Positions 34,176 to 45,739 of a DNA stretch of 64,000 nt are shown here, piece after piece; the first letter of the stretch is position 1; every line of letters starts with the position of its first letter. The stretch is from Ctenosaura bakeri. Taxonomy: Eukaryota > Chordata > Lepidosauria > Squamata > Iguanidae. The stretch covers positions 434,001-498,000 of the forward strand of contig CAOLHI010000655.1 in assembly GCA_948474755.1 (NCBI GenBank), read 5' to 3'. A model generated the notes under the pieces. The model had not been told where the DNA came from and did no database searches. It saw only the letters and a list, made by a program, of their open reading frames with translations. A program made the position numbers and the translations under genes.

Positions 34176-34984
34176 ATTTGGGTGACTGGTAGCCCTATCC
34201 TCCCTTTCATGATCGCAACTGGGTTATCCTGAGCTTTGCTTGGCCCTGCTCCTTGGGATCCTTTCTTAAGCACCTGTCTCCTCCTTTCCATTCTTCTTCC
34301 AGCTGAAAATGCACAGTTTTTCTCTCTGTGATCTCTGTTTCCCACACAGACACTTTCCTAGCATATGGGTTTTTTTTCCTAATGGGTAATTAATTTTCCT
34401 TCCAGGACCGAGTGTTGCCCTCCCCCTGAAGTGGGCAAAGGCAAAGGAGGAGTTCATGGGCATTTTTGTGGGCCAGAGTCCTCTAATCCCAGTTTTGGGT
34501 AAAAAAGACATTTTTCTATTCTAGAGTTTTCACCTAGAGAGACCCCCCCCAAACCTCTTCAAAAGCCTTAAAAGCAAAATGGAAAGTGGACTTCCTGCTG
34601 GTTTTGATTTTTATTTGATTTTGAGGAGGAGGTTTTCTTGGCCCAGTGTACTCCATGTTGTCTCTTTCGGTAAAAACTTGGCCCCTGGACAGGTTTGAAA
34701 TTGTCCCTCTATAGGGCCAGATGAGCAGTCTGGGGATGCTGCTGCAGGTTACTGGTGGTCCAGTTGCCAACTGTAAAGACAGGTGCCTTTGCCTCATAAG
34801 ACTGATGTGCCGGCTGCTTTCCCTGCTGGACATTGATAATGTGGCTACTATTGGCCATGCTTTAATGGACTCCAAATTAGGGGCCTGCTGGTTCCCTGTT
34901 GCCCAGTTCTTGAGTTTCTTTTGCAGATGAGTTGAAATTTTCACATGAAAGGGGAAGAGAAATGTTTTCAAAGGTGTTGTTAGA

Positions 34985-35190
34985 GCGTTACATGGGAGAC
35001 CTTTGGAAACCTGGGTTTCAAGTCCGTACTCAGCTATAAACTTCACTGGATCACTTAAGCTGATTAAAATGCCTTACTCTGATGCACCTCATATGGTTGT
35101 TCATAAAGCAAAGAAGAGAGCTGTATAGACCACCTTGAGCTCATTGGAGGGAAAGCAGTATATTAGCAAATAATTGTAGAAATGACTACC
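34985..35190 (+). mobile_element. possible MIR/CORE-like SINE
   Basis: GGGTTTCAAGTCCGTACTCAG resembles a tRNA-like head. The 3' part CACCTTGAGCTCATTGGAGG, GAAAGCAGTATATTAGC is a LINE-2-like tail. Confidence 0.5.
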
Positions 35191-36079
35191 AACTATGATT
35201 TCAGTAATTGGATAATGTCCCTAGTAATTCAGTCTTGATCATGGCTATAGCCTTTCTTATTTGTAAACACATCAGCTTATTTGTTCCTATATGCTTGGAT
35301 CTGTACTGGAAGAAAGACAGGATATCAGTTAAATAAATAAATACCTGCAGCAAAATCACCTCCTATGCCGCATTTCACATATAATGGTGTACGTGCATTT
35401 TTAAACTGATATGTAAATTAAACCACTACAGTGCAGAGAGACCAAGATGGATCAGAAGATTGGAACTAGGCAATTCACAATGTTCCATGCTTGGTGGAGG
35501 GTTGGATTCATTCCATGAAGGATTGTTTTCTTTGTATGAGTTTGTTTTCAGTGTATGGGATAATTATGCAAATTTCAAAAATTATGAGAGCAGCAGCAAC
35601 TATACCATACCAGTAATTTATTAGGCTATGTAAAGCTTGGAATGTTTCTTTCTTGCCTTACGAGACCCATGCTTCTTTCTCCTGTTGTAAATCACAGCTA
35701 GGGACATTGTGTAAAGTGAAGATTGGAAAAAGTTTACTTAATGACATCACCAGGGCCACTCCCAAGATTTCAGGATCTGGGATGCTCCTGACTTGGCAAC
35801 TCTAGACTAGGGCAGTATGTTGGACATGGCTGTTTGGACTACTTCTTAACTTCACTGGTCCCTAGTCTCTCTCCACGTATAGTTTTAACATGCGTAGTGC
35901 TAATCTTAAAAGCTCTGCACTGTTTGACAGCTGGAGAACCACTGCCTCACAAACGCATGCTTGTATGCTAAGGTTGTCTTGAGAGGTCCACCTCTAACTG
36001 TCCATACCCGAAGTCAAGAAGGTTGCTAGCCATCAAGACGTCCTTTTCACCTGTGTTGCCTTTACTCAAGAATATTCTT

Positions 36080-36860
36080 GGAAGAACATAATGAAGATGT
36101 TGGCTGCTCCTCAATAACTGGCATTCTAGCTCTGAGCTTGGAGGTTCTATATAACTTATCCTCCATACATTTTTTTCAAAGTAATATAAGGCTTGTAGCC
36201 ATAATTATATCTTGTGGCAGCAAATTCTATACAATAATTATGTGTTGTGCAAAGAAGTACTTCTTTTTTATATACTGAGTCTCTTGCCCATCAATTTAAT
36301 TGGAGGAACCCAAATTAATTGGTTCTCTCTGCACTTTCCCCACATCCCACCTAGTTTCATAAATCTTTGTCATCTTCCTCCTCACTTTTTTTCTAAACAA
36401 AAAGAAGGCTCTAACATTTTAGGCTTTCTTTGCAGGAAAGTTGCATGTGATCACTGATAGGTTTGGTTAATACTTTTTGCAGCTCTAAAATAACCATTCT
36501 GAAATGGGAAAATACTACCAATTAAAAGTGTACATTTCCTATTTAAGTGCAATCATTAGTATAGATTGGTATAAAATTATCATTACAATGGCAATTTTAT
36601 GGTTAATTTTTCCTAATAATTCCTAGCAAGGGAATTTCAGTTTTCAGCAGTGCTGTCAGTCGTTCAACATATTTATTTGAGGGAGGGCTTTGTAACTGAC
36701 ACATATCTATACCTAGTTAGGGTTTCCCCCATCTCCATATAAGTAACTTTGTACTTAGTTCCATTGCACAGCTTTTGCTATTTTGCTGCTTTGCCACCCA
36801 GTTTGGAGAATTCCTTTTGGAGTGCTGCACAGTTCTCTCTGCTTTTCATGATCCTAAAAT
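36080..36860 (-). mobile_element. CR1-like LINE fragment(s), minus strand
   Basis: The + strand GTAGCCATAATTATATCTTG, TGGCAGCAAATTCTATACAA and GTGCAAAGAAGTACTTC is the complement of the C-terminal end of a CR1-type ORF2. A second block at about 36750-36870 (TTTGCTGCTTTGCCACCCAG, TTTGGAGAATTCCTTTTGG) may belong to the same element, with diverged sequence between. The first block is the better supported one. Confidence 0.55.
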
Positions 36861-37630
36861 ATTTGCTGTCATCCAGGGACTGGGCCCTACAGTTTCTGAT
36901 CGGGTTGACTGGATCTGGATCCAAGCATCAATCAATCCATTTGTTGACTGATGAGCCCAATCCTCCGCCCCAGAGCTGGAACCATAGAGATGGCAGGGAT
37001 GGGATCCATATGAGTGAGCCTCCTGCTGTGGTCCCCCTGCCTCCAGAGGGTGCAGAGAATGCATGCTCCTCTAAGCTGGGCACCCCCCACATCCCCTGAG
37101 TCCCTTAAAGGAACCCCCAAACCTACCAATGACAGGTGGACACTGGTTTCTACTATCCCATATCCCAAGACTCATGCTCAACCTCCCCTTACAGGTTGTG
37201 ATATAAATAAAACAGAATGCATAATCAAGCATGAAACCCAAGCAACAAACCTTTCCCTGTTGAAGGGTGGCTGGCTGGGTGTCTTGTTGCTCCAAAGGAA
37301 CTGGCAGACACCTCAGAAGTGGATGCGTTTATACCCTGGAGCCTGACTAGAGTGAAGCCTGCATGCATGCTACTCTGGCCAGGTTTTGGCAGCCAGTGAA
37401 TACAAAGCAAGGTTTGAAGCTGTGCAGACTCTTGGGAAGGAGAAACCCCAAGCTGCTTGGCATGGCTGAAGGGAGCCACCTCTCTGTTGCTCCCAACCTG
37501 ACCTGCAGCAGTGTCATACTGCACGCTTCTGGTGGAGATCCTTGGTGACTCCCCTCCCTACATCCCTCCATTGTGAAAACTGTCCTTTTGTTCCTAGCCT
37601 CTGCTTCTGCCCACTTATCTTGTAAAATAA

Positions 37631-38037
37631 GGCCCTTTCCACAACACTCTCCAAACCTACAATGGGGACGGGATAAGGACAGGACTGCAACAACGCTTCT
37701 GCATGACATCATCCTGGTTCTGTCCTTCTCCCATCCCCAGATGGCACAATTGCAGATTAAATCATTGAAGGGTTTTCCCTGTCAAATGACCCACATTCGT
37801 GCCACCATCCTGGACTTACTTGTTCTGCAGAAGTTGCAGAAGTGCAATGACTGTGCTTCCTGCCTGGGAAAGGACCCAGCTGCACTGCAGAAAGAAGAGG
37901 CATGGCAATCACACTCCCTTCCACAGGGAGCCAACTGATGCAGAGAGGAGTGCTCCTGTTGCACTCCCCTCTAGGCAGAGCTGTTGCCAGGATCCTCACT
38001 GGACAACTTCGGGAAAAGATAGGGTGCAGAAAGGGCT
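37631..38037 (+). mobile_element. 407-bp DNA transposon with GGCCCTTTC termini (TSD TAA)
   Basis: Starts GGCCCTTTCCACAACACTC and ends GGTGCAGAAAGGGCT, flanked by TAA on both sides (37628-37630 and 38038-38040). A minus-strand copy lies at 51563-51981 and a plus-strand 3'-truncated copy at 53577-53725. Shared internal blocks include GGACAGGA(C/A)...CAACA, AAATCATTGA and CAGCTGCACTG. Its terminus and TSD are like those of the palindromic MITEs at 1570, 16274, 40750, 46638 and 48361. The open frames in it are not conserved between copies. Confidence 0.8.
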
Positions 38038-38568
38038 TAAGTTTCTACAGGAGTCTTTGATGAAGAACCTTGTCAAAAACTTTTTAAAAATCCAGCTATA
38101 CAGTGTGCAAATTCATGCAACATGAAAAGCTAGGGATCTGTGGAGACCCTGGCTTGTTGAGAATGGGCTGATCCTGGAATTTGTTTCTCTCCTAATAAGC
38201 CACAGACAGAACCCAGCTTTTAACTTTGTATTTTTCTTCTGTTTTGGAGAGGAGTCAGAAAGAAGCAATCCAGAGAGGGGTAGCTGGCCACATTCACTTC
38301 TGTTGCTTACTTACTACAGGCCACAATTTCTGCCTTACTGTGTTGTGTTAATTCACCAAGTGTCCCCTGGTTACTCTCATCCACATCTTAACTGATGGTC
38401 TCAAAGGACTCTTAGGACAGTACTGAGACAGGATTATAGGAGCCATGCTTATTTTTGCGTGGCAATACTTTTTATTTTGTGTGCTAATACTTTACAACAG
38501 TTTCAGAAATTAAGGTAACTGTTGTATAATTTTCTGTATCCCCCTTAGATCTTTTTCTTTTCTTCTTG

Positions 38569-38634
38569 GTCTTCTTCTTTTTTTAAAATAATGTTATATG
38601 AGTCTTCTTCTTTTTTTAAAATAATGTTATATGG
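38569..38634. repeat. 33-bp tandem duplication
   Basis: GTCTTCTTCTTTTTTTAAAA...GTTATATG(A/G) occurs twice head to tail with one difference, at the last base. Confidence 0.95.
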
Positions 38635-38850
38635 GTTGGTTTTCAAATCCCAGCCAATTTTAGGGACAAATTATACATTTTTATTTGCAGATCAGCAGTT
38701 TTCTAACTCTCTACAGAGAAACTCACTTGGCTTCTGCTCTCGTGCCATTTCAGCATCAAGGAAAGACTTTTTAGAAACCCCTGAATTACTGTACGGTACT
38801 GCCCTCATTTTGTGTTCCTACTATTTATGTTGTTTTTCTTGGTGTTTCTC

Positions 38851-38896
38851 TTTATCCACTGTATCTTGATCTTTTTATCCACTGTATCTTGATCTG
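38851..38896. repeat. 23-bp tandem duplication
   Basis: TTTATCCACTGTATCTTGATCT(T/G) occurs twice in succession, again differing only in the last base. It lies about 220 bp after the 33-bp duplication. Confidence 0.95.
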
Positions 38897-39896
38897 TTAC
38901 TGCAAGGCAGGATGCAGTCTAAAAATAAATAATACCAGCAGTAATCATGAAACAGACTTTGGTCTCCTATAAAGAACTGAAAGATGTGTTTTGAGGGGAG
39001 TCTGTGACCTGAGCTGTATCTATGCAACATGCTGTCTGATTGATGCTATGCCTTTCCCGTTCTCTTGCTGAGGTTGATGCACCTCAGATACTTCTTCTCA
39101 TTTTGCCAGTTTTTTAGGTATGGGGAGATCTGAGTTTATTAGATCAAAGGGTTTTTTTCTTCTTTTTTTAGCAGAGAGGGTCCTCCCCTGAACAACTGAA
39201 TGATTTATTATGTCATGGAGAAAGTTTAGACAGATATGCCTCAGTTAAAGAAGTAGATGTGTTCCTGGACATTACTTCTTTAACAGAGCTGCTGTTTATT
39301 TCTTGCCTGTTGTAGGCAGGCATGTAAAGCTACAGTAGGTCTAGAATAGAATCACATTCTTCCCTGGCTTAATCTTTATTGTGTTGTTTACTGAAGGTAT
39401 GCTGTTGCAACATGACACCAAAAGTCTCCATTCCTCTTTCACCATTTTGCTGGTGCCAATGCTGCTAAAAAATTCAAGTTAAACAGAGGGTGAGGAGGAA
39501 AATGAGGGCTTACCAGGCGTAGAAAGCTTTGTTAACTGAGCTTTGCTTATAAAATGGAAAGAAAAATGAATTCTTTATGATCTATATATGGTGGCCAATG
39601 TACACTGTGCTACAGTAATGTATGTGGAATATAGGCCAAGATCCAGAGTTTCTTGTAGTTGTTTTCTACATCCACCCTTTTTTCTTAGTTACCAGAGTGC
39701 TTCCAAAATTATATGCATAGAATGTGTGTGCTCATCATCTCTATAGTGTTGCCATAGAAATGCCATAGATCAGTGGTTCTTAACATTTTCTGTACCAGGA
39801 ACCTCCGTAAATATATTGCTGGGGACGCCAAGACTTAACTCAAGACTTAAATATTTAAGTTTAGATATATTCAGATATTTGTTCAAATATTCAAAT

Positions 39897-39917
39897 ATTT
39901 ATTTATTTATTTATTTA
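39897..39917. repeat. (ATTT)n simple repeat
   Basis: Five ATTT units directly before a SINE head. Confidence 0.9.
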
Positions 39918-39918
39918 T

Positions 39919-40108
39919 GGCTTCTGGAGACTAGGATTCAAATCCCACTCAAGCCCAGAGTGGCCTTCGGCACATCACATTCTCTCAGCTTCAGAGGAAA
40001 GCAAAGGCAAACCCTCTGTGAACAAATCTTGCCAAATAAAACCTGTGATAGGTTCACCTTAGAGTTGCCATAACTTGGAAATTGCTTAAAGGCACACAAC
40101 AACAAAGT
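39919..40108 (+). mobile_element. Sauria-type SINE, plus strand, 5'-truncated
   Basis: B-box region GGATTCAAATCCCACTC, CTCAGCTTCAGAGGAAAGC, AACAAATCTTGCC, tail ACCTTAGAGTTGCCATAACTTGG and GGCACACAACAACAA. The first part of the tRNA-like head is missing. Confidence 0.88.
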
Positions 40109-40149
40109 CCTGCTGACAATGGGAGGTTCTTTCTAGGTTTCATGTCTTT

Positions 40150-40372
40150 TCCCTTTGAAAACTGACTTATGGCATCCCTAAAGTGAATCTATCATGGGGG
40201 TTTTCTTGGCAAACGCCAGTCTATCATGGAGGTTTTCTTGTCGCTTTTGCCTTTCCCTGAAGTTGAGAGAGTGTGACTTGCCTGAGGTCACCTAATGGGT
40301 TTCCGTGACTGAGTGGGGATTCAGACCCCGGTAACCAGGGTAATAGTTTGGGCATGTGTACCCAGCTGCCAC
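40150..40372 (-). mobile_element. Sauria-type SINE, minus strand, with internal duplication
   Basis: CTGACTTATGGCATCCCTAAAG, then the segment CTATCATGG(G/A)GGTTTTCTTG occurs twice (about 40188-40240). Then CTGAAGTTGAGAGAGTGTG, GGTCACCTAATGGGTTTCC and GATTCAGACCCCGG follow. The original (GTT)n tail is missing. Confidence 0.85.
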
Positions 40373-40461
40373 CATGTCCCTTTTGTCAGGCACATGGCAG
40401 CGGGGTGGTGATGCAGGTACCAAAACTGCTCTCTCCTTTGTAAATCTATATAATTTACAAA

Positions 40462-41368
40462 TCTATATAAAAGTCAATGTTTGTCTGAGTTTGTCTGGTT
40501 GTCACTTGCGTCAGGCAGGTGAAGACCTCATATGATTGGCTGAGTGAGGCAAGAAGACCTGATACGATTGACGGGCTGTGAAGATTCTATGGAATCCTTG
40601 TGTTGGCAGTTTAGGGAGGGGCTTTTAGAATTCTCAGCCAGAGAGCTCTTGGGCCTCAGGCTGGTTGCTATGGAGATGAGGTCAATAACGATGCCAGAAA
40701 ACATTTGGGAGGCACATGTGAGAAAAATTAAAGTGACATGCACAACATAGCCCATTTCCACACTATAGTGTCATTATTCCACTTCCAATATCCTATGGAA
40801 ACCTGGGATTTGTAGTTTAAGGAGGGGTATTTAAGAATTCTCAGCCAGTTTACTGAGGTCTTTGGCCTCAGTAAACTACAAACCCCAGAATTCCACAAGA
40901 TGTTGAAAGTGGAATAATAGCACTGTAACAGTGTAGTGCAGAAATGGCCATAGTTACAAGGTCTTCTTGCCTCACACAGTAGATCGTATGGGTTTCATAT
41001 GTGAGGAATCTTAAAGTTGAAATTCAAAACAGAAATGCTTCCAGAAAAACATAAAGCCATTGCACAAATTCAACAGAAAGAAAAAAAAGCCAGTACATCA
41101 ACATCACCAGACAGCACAGATTGGATGGGAGACCATGGGGGAAAGTTACAGGTACTAGAATAGACCAGTCGCTATGGAGATGATGCCTAGCAGCAAGGAG
41201 GAGGACAGTGTACTCCCTCAGGAACCCAAACTGTATATGTAAATAACTCTGAATACAGATTGCATTGGGAAATATGGAGGAAAGTTACAGGAAATGCGGA
41301 AGACAGTTTGATGAGTTCTTAAGAGGAAAATAAAATACTGGGCAATGCCGGGTAAATAAATATACTAG
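40462..41368 (+). mobile_element. non-autonomous Helitron, 907 bp
   Basis: The 5' end TCTATATAAAAGTCAATG and TTTGTCTGAGTTTGTCTG and the 3' end GGGCAATGCCGGGTAAATA...CTAG (41365-41368) match the TC...CTAG architecture of vertebrate Helitrons. The element sits between A and T, with no duplication, as expected. It has no Rep/helicase. The interior has mirrored AAGAAGACCT/AGGTCTTCTT blocks flanking a MITE pair (40575-40665 partial, 40750-40949 complete). Confidence 0.78.
40750..40949. mobile_element. palindromic MITE, copy 3 (TSD ATA)
   Basis: GCCCATTTCCACACTATAGTG...GTAGTGCAGAAATGGCC, flanked by ATA on both sides (40747-40749 and 40950-40952). The central palindrome includes TTTGGCCTCAGTAAACTAC. 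A truncated second copy (GGAATCC...CAGTTTAGGGAGGGGC...CAGCCAGAGAGCTCTTGGG) lies just upstream at about 40575-40660. Confidence 0.88.
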
Positions 41369-42309
41369 TGTATAATATATAATGGATAGTGAGGCATTCA
41401 CTTTCTCAGAGCAGCAGCAGCAGAGTAGGTGTGTGCACTGAGGGACATGATGGCAGGTTGTTTGCATGCACCAAAATTGTTCCTTCATTTGTAATGAGGG
41501 TGCAGTTTTGGCACCTGCTTACACCCCCCCTGCTGCTGCATCCCTATTGCTGCTGCTGCTGCTTTTGCCGTCCAGCAGCAGGGCTTTGTGTACCCCCAGG
41601 GGTCCCTGAAGCCCATGGTAAGAACTACTGCCATAGATCATATTTTTAGAAAAACAGATACATGTAGGGAATAACATGATATATTGTGGGAAAATGTGTA
41701 TGATGGATTGACTTATCTTCTGTGAAGATTTTAGTCTTTTGGAAATGTTAAGAGGAACATAATACATGTTGGCTGATTTTTCGCATGCTCTCTTTCTTAA
41801 TTTCAAGCTGGTAATTTGAAGCTTTTACAAATCAGTTTTCATCCTCTTTGAATAACTTCCTGGTTGGAAATTAACTTCTCATCAAGTGTGTCTCTTGTTG
41901 GATATTGACATCTGTGATCTGACTGTCCTGTAAACATTGTAAGAAATTAATTACTTTTTCTTTGTCTGTTTCATTCAATACATACAGCAGTGGTGTGCCA
42001 TAGTATGGTATATTGGATACTTTGTAGCGTTGTTCACACAAGATTTCTTTTGGATTTTATACTCTTTTATTGTAGCTGTGCAAACAGAACAAAACAGAAC
42101 AAGGGCTATTTCTGCAATGTTAGGTGTCTCCTATAATATTCCAGTGTAATGTTGAAGAAAAATATGTACTTAAAAAAAAAAGTATGACTCTTAGGATGTC
42201 AAAACTGAGGAGTTAAGAATCCATTTTTAAATTAAAAATTTAAATTATGACCTACTTCTAAATTATCATTTGTGTACAGTCCAGTCAATCCCTTAGGCAC
42301 CCTCAGCGT

Positions 42310-42640
42310 TCAGGGCAACTGGTAGACAAAGTTGAATTATCTCCTTTTGTGGCTCTATGGGGTGGAAAAGCAGCAGGCAGTTCTCTCTACTCTCTCTTTA
42401 AATCTCATGGTTTATTATCACAGAAATGCTGAGGACATCCAGCTCTATCTTTGTACCCCAACACTTCCTCCCTCAAAAAAAGTTCCAGTATCTCCAAACA
42501 CCTCTGATATTTCTACTAGATCTTCACATACTGATACATGTATGTTAGCAATGGGAACCCCCTGGCTGATGGGACATCCTCAGAAGAATTACCTCTGTGA
42601 AGCACCTTCTCCTGAGAAGAAGCATGGGAACAAGTGAGCC
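42310..42640 (+). mobile_element. L2-like LINE reverse transcriptase fragment
   Basis: The plus-strand translation near 42400-42460 gives YHRNAEDIQLYLCTP, which resembles the (F/Y)YADDTQLYLS-type catalytic motif of L2/CR1-clade reverse transcriptases, with the YADD box decayed to NAED. A better L2 match is at 58395-59140. Confidence 0.55.
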
Positions 42641-42672
42641 ATGGCTTCAAATTGTGGTCACAACTGAATCTA

Positions 42673-43059
42673 CAGTCAGCCCTCCACATTCACGGGTTTC
42701 CCTTTTGCAGATTTGATTATTCACAGATTATCTGCTGTCACCTCTGCTGCCTCTCTATGACATTTTAAATAAGGACTGCAAGTCTCGTGAGACTGAGAAA
42801 CCGTGAACGAGGCTTATAAGTCCCTATTAAAAATGGTGTGGAGCAGCAGTGGAGGTGGCCATAAGCCCCACCAGCCACCCACTTCTGCCTTGTGAAGGAA
42901 CTCGGATGCCTCAAAGGAATCCACAGTGGGTTGAATATGGTGATCATACTTTTTTGTGTATTAAATATAATTTGGGAGGGCCTCGAGTTATTCACGGTTT
43001 TTCCACTTTCATGAGGGCCCTGTGCCCCTAACCCTAGCAAATGTGGGGGGGGGTGACTG
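42673..43059. mobile_element. Tigger/mariner-like element, 387 bp (TSD TA)
   Basis: CAGTCAGCCCTCCACATTCACGG at the left and GGGTGACTG at the right are inverted termini, flanked by TA (42671-42672 and 43060-43061). The subterminal GATTTGATTATTCAC and TTATTCACGGTTTTTCCAC arms are shared with the copies at 55729 and 59146. It is non-autonomous. Confidence 0.85.
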
Positions 43060-43639
43060 TATTTCAATCTTCTCTTGCCTCCTATTTTCCAAGTGGCACA
43101 ATGAACAGCAGGCAGAGCTGATATATAACTTGGTTGGCACCTGAAGGAGCTGTTCCTCCAAGTGCTTGCTGATTTTCTTTGCCTGCTGCTTACTGTCCTG
43201 ATTGGGATGGAGATGGGTGGAAATAATAGGTGGACAACTTGGCTGCTGCCTGGAAGAGCTTCTACTGTAAGCATTGGTCAAGTCTGTGACTCACAAGCTC
43301 TGTCCTATATGATGAATGGCAATTAAATACTTTTCTTCATATATAGAAAGACATGGAGGAAAGCAAAATGATTCAGGTGATTTGAGGAGGAAGGAGAGGA
43401 GAAAGATGATCACTCCTTGACATCATCTGATCTTCTGGACTGACCCCGGGGGTCCTTCACTCTTGGTGTGAAAGTTCTTTTTACCCTCTTTGCAGCTACA
43501 TTCAATGGCTTCAGTTATACAACCAACTAATGGCTCAAGAACATTTCATCTTTCCTTTCCAACTGATGAGCTTTAGCTATTAACAAAAAACGTATATTGA
43601 AATCCTTTCCTTGTACATTGTTTGTATGAATTATGGTTT

Positions 43640-43905
43640 TATTCATTTAGCTTGTGCAGTGTCTTGATTTTTTTTATAAATAATTCCTGTAGTTTACTAT
43701 CTTCTACATATTTTACCAAAAACCATTATTACTCCAATCTTTTAATGTATTATAATGGTTTTAATTCCATGGATTGTTTAGCTGCTTTTAAAAATATTTT
43801 TATGTATTTTAAAGTTTCTGTATGTTCTTAATCTGTTTTAATAGCCACCTTGAATCCCAACATTGGGTAAAAGGTGGGATATAAATTAATATAGCAACAA
43901 CAGTA
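43640..43905 (+). mobile_element. L2-like LINE 3' UTR
   Basis: T-rich sequence followed by AGCCACCTTGAATCCCAACA, TTGGGTAAAAGGTGGGATAT, AAATTAATAT, the typical L2 3' terminus in squamates. Confidence 0.7.
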
Positions 43906-44473
43906 ATGGCCCAGATTGTTATAAAAATAAAAATTAATAAAACAGCTCTGTTATTGATCTTATATTTATTTTTCTGTCCAACTGGAGTCTTTGCTTATTA
44001 TCAAAATCCTCTAAATTATGTATTCTGACTAGGACTCTTTAATACATGCAGTTTTGGGGTTTGGTTTTCTTAACAGCATTCTTTACTTAGCCACTAAATT
44101 CTGAAGCAGTTGCATCTGACAAATTCCACTTTATATGGAAATACAGTTACTTTCTCTGTAAAAATGCATCAGATAAGGCTGTAGTGTCTTAACTTTAATA
44201 ACCCCCATACTGCCTTGCAGCTGTTTTGGCTTTTCTTCTTTGGCCCTGATCCAAAAATGCTCACATATGCAAAGAGGGTTCTCATAAGCCACCCACAGCA
44301 ACACAGTCTCTAGACATGGTTCTATTAATATCTGCACTGAGAGATTAATGAGAACTTATATTTTGCCTGGATGAAGAGAGAAGAGATTTTATGCTATTCA
44401 ACAAGCATAAATTTTATGTATGTGTAAAATGCCCTATAGAATTACTATTCTGTTTTGCAAATTCACAATGAGT

Positions 44474-44677
44474 TGTTGTTAGGTTGGCTTCAAGTTGGCT
44501 CTGATAGTTTTCTTGGCAAGATTTGTTCAGAGGAGGTTTGTTTTTGCTTGCCTCTTAGGCTGAGAGAGTGTGGCTTGACCAAGGTCAGCCAGTGGTTTCC
44601 ATGGCTGAGCAGGAATTTGAACACTGATCTACCAGTGCCATAGTCCCTCACCAAAACCACTATACTATGCTGGTCAG
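44474..44677 (-). mobile_element. Sauria-type SINE, minus strand
   Basis: TTGTTGTTAGGTTGGCTTC, TTTTCTTGGCAAGATTTGTTC, TCTTAGGCTGAGAGAGTGTG, AAGGTCAGCCAGTGG, CATGGCTGAGCAGGAATTTG and the head CCACTATACTATGCTGG. A deletion removes part of the tail block. Confidence 0.88.
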
Positions 44678-44949
44678 TTACCTAAGATCAAATAGAGTGC
44701 TTGTCTTGTCTTGCTTTTTAAAAGTAGCACTATGAATTTGTGAAAACAGGCTCTTGTTCCAATAGAACTGGGGACTATGCAAATTGATCCTTGGTAAGAA
44801 AGTATTTCTTTACTAATCTCAAAAGAAGCAATGAGTGATGTTAGCAGTTTTCTTCCCACTGTGAGAAAATCTTCAAAAACTGACTGTTCATATTTTACAA
44901 TTTATTCTGTGAAAAAAAATTCATACTTGGAACACAGGCTGCACAGGAA

Positions 44950-45070
44950 GCAGTATTTTCTATAAAGAAAATGGCATTTTCTGTGCAGAATTTTTTATTC
45001 TATATTATTATATTCTATAGAGAAAATAATATTTTTTGTGCAGAAAACATATATTATTCTACATATATTG
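44950..45070. repeat. degenerate ~55-bp tandem repeat
   Basis: TTTTCTATAAAGAAAATGGC...TTTTCTGTGCAGAA...TTATTCTATAT is followed by TTCTATAGAGAAAATAATA...TTTTTTGTGCAGAAAAC...TTATTCTACATAT. This is two diverged units, with a half unit before (CTGCACAGGAAGCAG) and after (TTGCACAGAAAAAG). Confidence 0.7.
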
Positions 45071-45739
45071 CACAGAAAAAGTCCTGAATATGAAGATTCT
45101 CATAATTCCAGGATTCTCCTCACAGGGATTCCCTCACTTGGAGAAACATATTTTTCAACCATTTCCCGCCTATATTTTTAAATTTCCATTTTAACCATTT
45201 CCATCCTTAATCACTTGATACTGGATAGAATGTTCAAGTAGATATTTCAACATGAGCAAGTTTCCAAAGACAATGATGTTACTTCTTCCTTCACAACAAG
45301 AGGAAGGAACCCAGTTAAATACCATGTTACTGTTGCTGTGATATTTACCATTTGGTGTATGAATAACATATAAAAATGTGCTGCTCAAGTTGGTTATGTG
45401 TTTGACTAAAGCACTAACCTTCCTCCAAAAGGATTGCTTTGTGAGAACACCATAAATTTTGCACTTCAGCGTCAGGTCTACAAAATGAAGAGATAATGAG
45501 ATCTTCCCCTTCTCTTTTTTGGAGTAGATTTGAGGCAACCTGAAATAGCTGAGTTGTTGAGCCTTTAGGTTGGTTTAGAAGGTTGGTTTAGAGTTTGCAC
45601 CATTAGTATCCCTTCTGGTCATCCTTTTTAGTAGTGATATACCATTAGCAACGTGAACATGCAACCTATCATCATCAGTGGCATTCAGTCATGTATTCTT
45701 GACCTTGTATGTGAATTCTGAATTAAGAACTACAGAGAC

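Larger units (their letters stand above)
39771..41630. mobile_element. hAT-type transposon, 1,860 bp, carrying nested insertions
   Basis: The left end CAGTGGTTCTTAAC and the right end GTAAGAACTACTG form inverted termini. They are flanked by a perfect 8-bp duplication, CCATAGAT (39763-39770 and 41631-41638). Inside lie two SINEs (39919-40108 plus, 40150-40372 minus) and a Helitron (40462-41368) that itself contains a palindromic MITE. Without these insertions roughly 540 bp of the original element remain, including a GCAGCAG-rich block at about 41406-41580. No transposase is present. Confidence 0.9.

Noticed and set aside
34534..35046. 170-codon minus-strand open frame
   Set aside because: No recognisable motif, biased composition and overlap with a SINE-like repeat; not supported as a gene.
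37347..38125. Clusters of open frames on both strands of 100-121 codons
   Set aside because: They lie in or beside the 407-bp transposon at 37631; its other copies at 51563 and 53577 do not preserve any frame.
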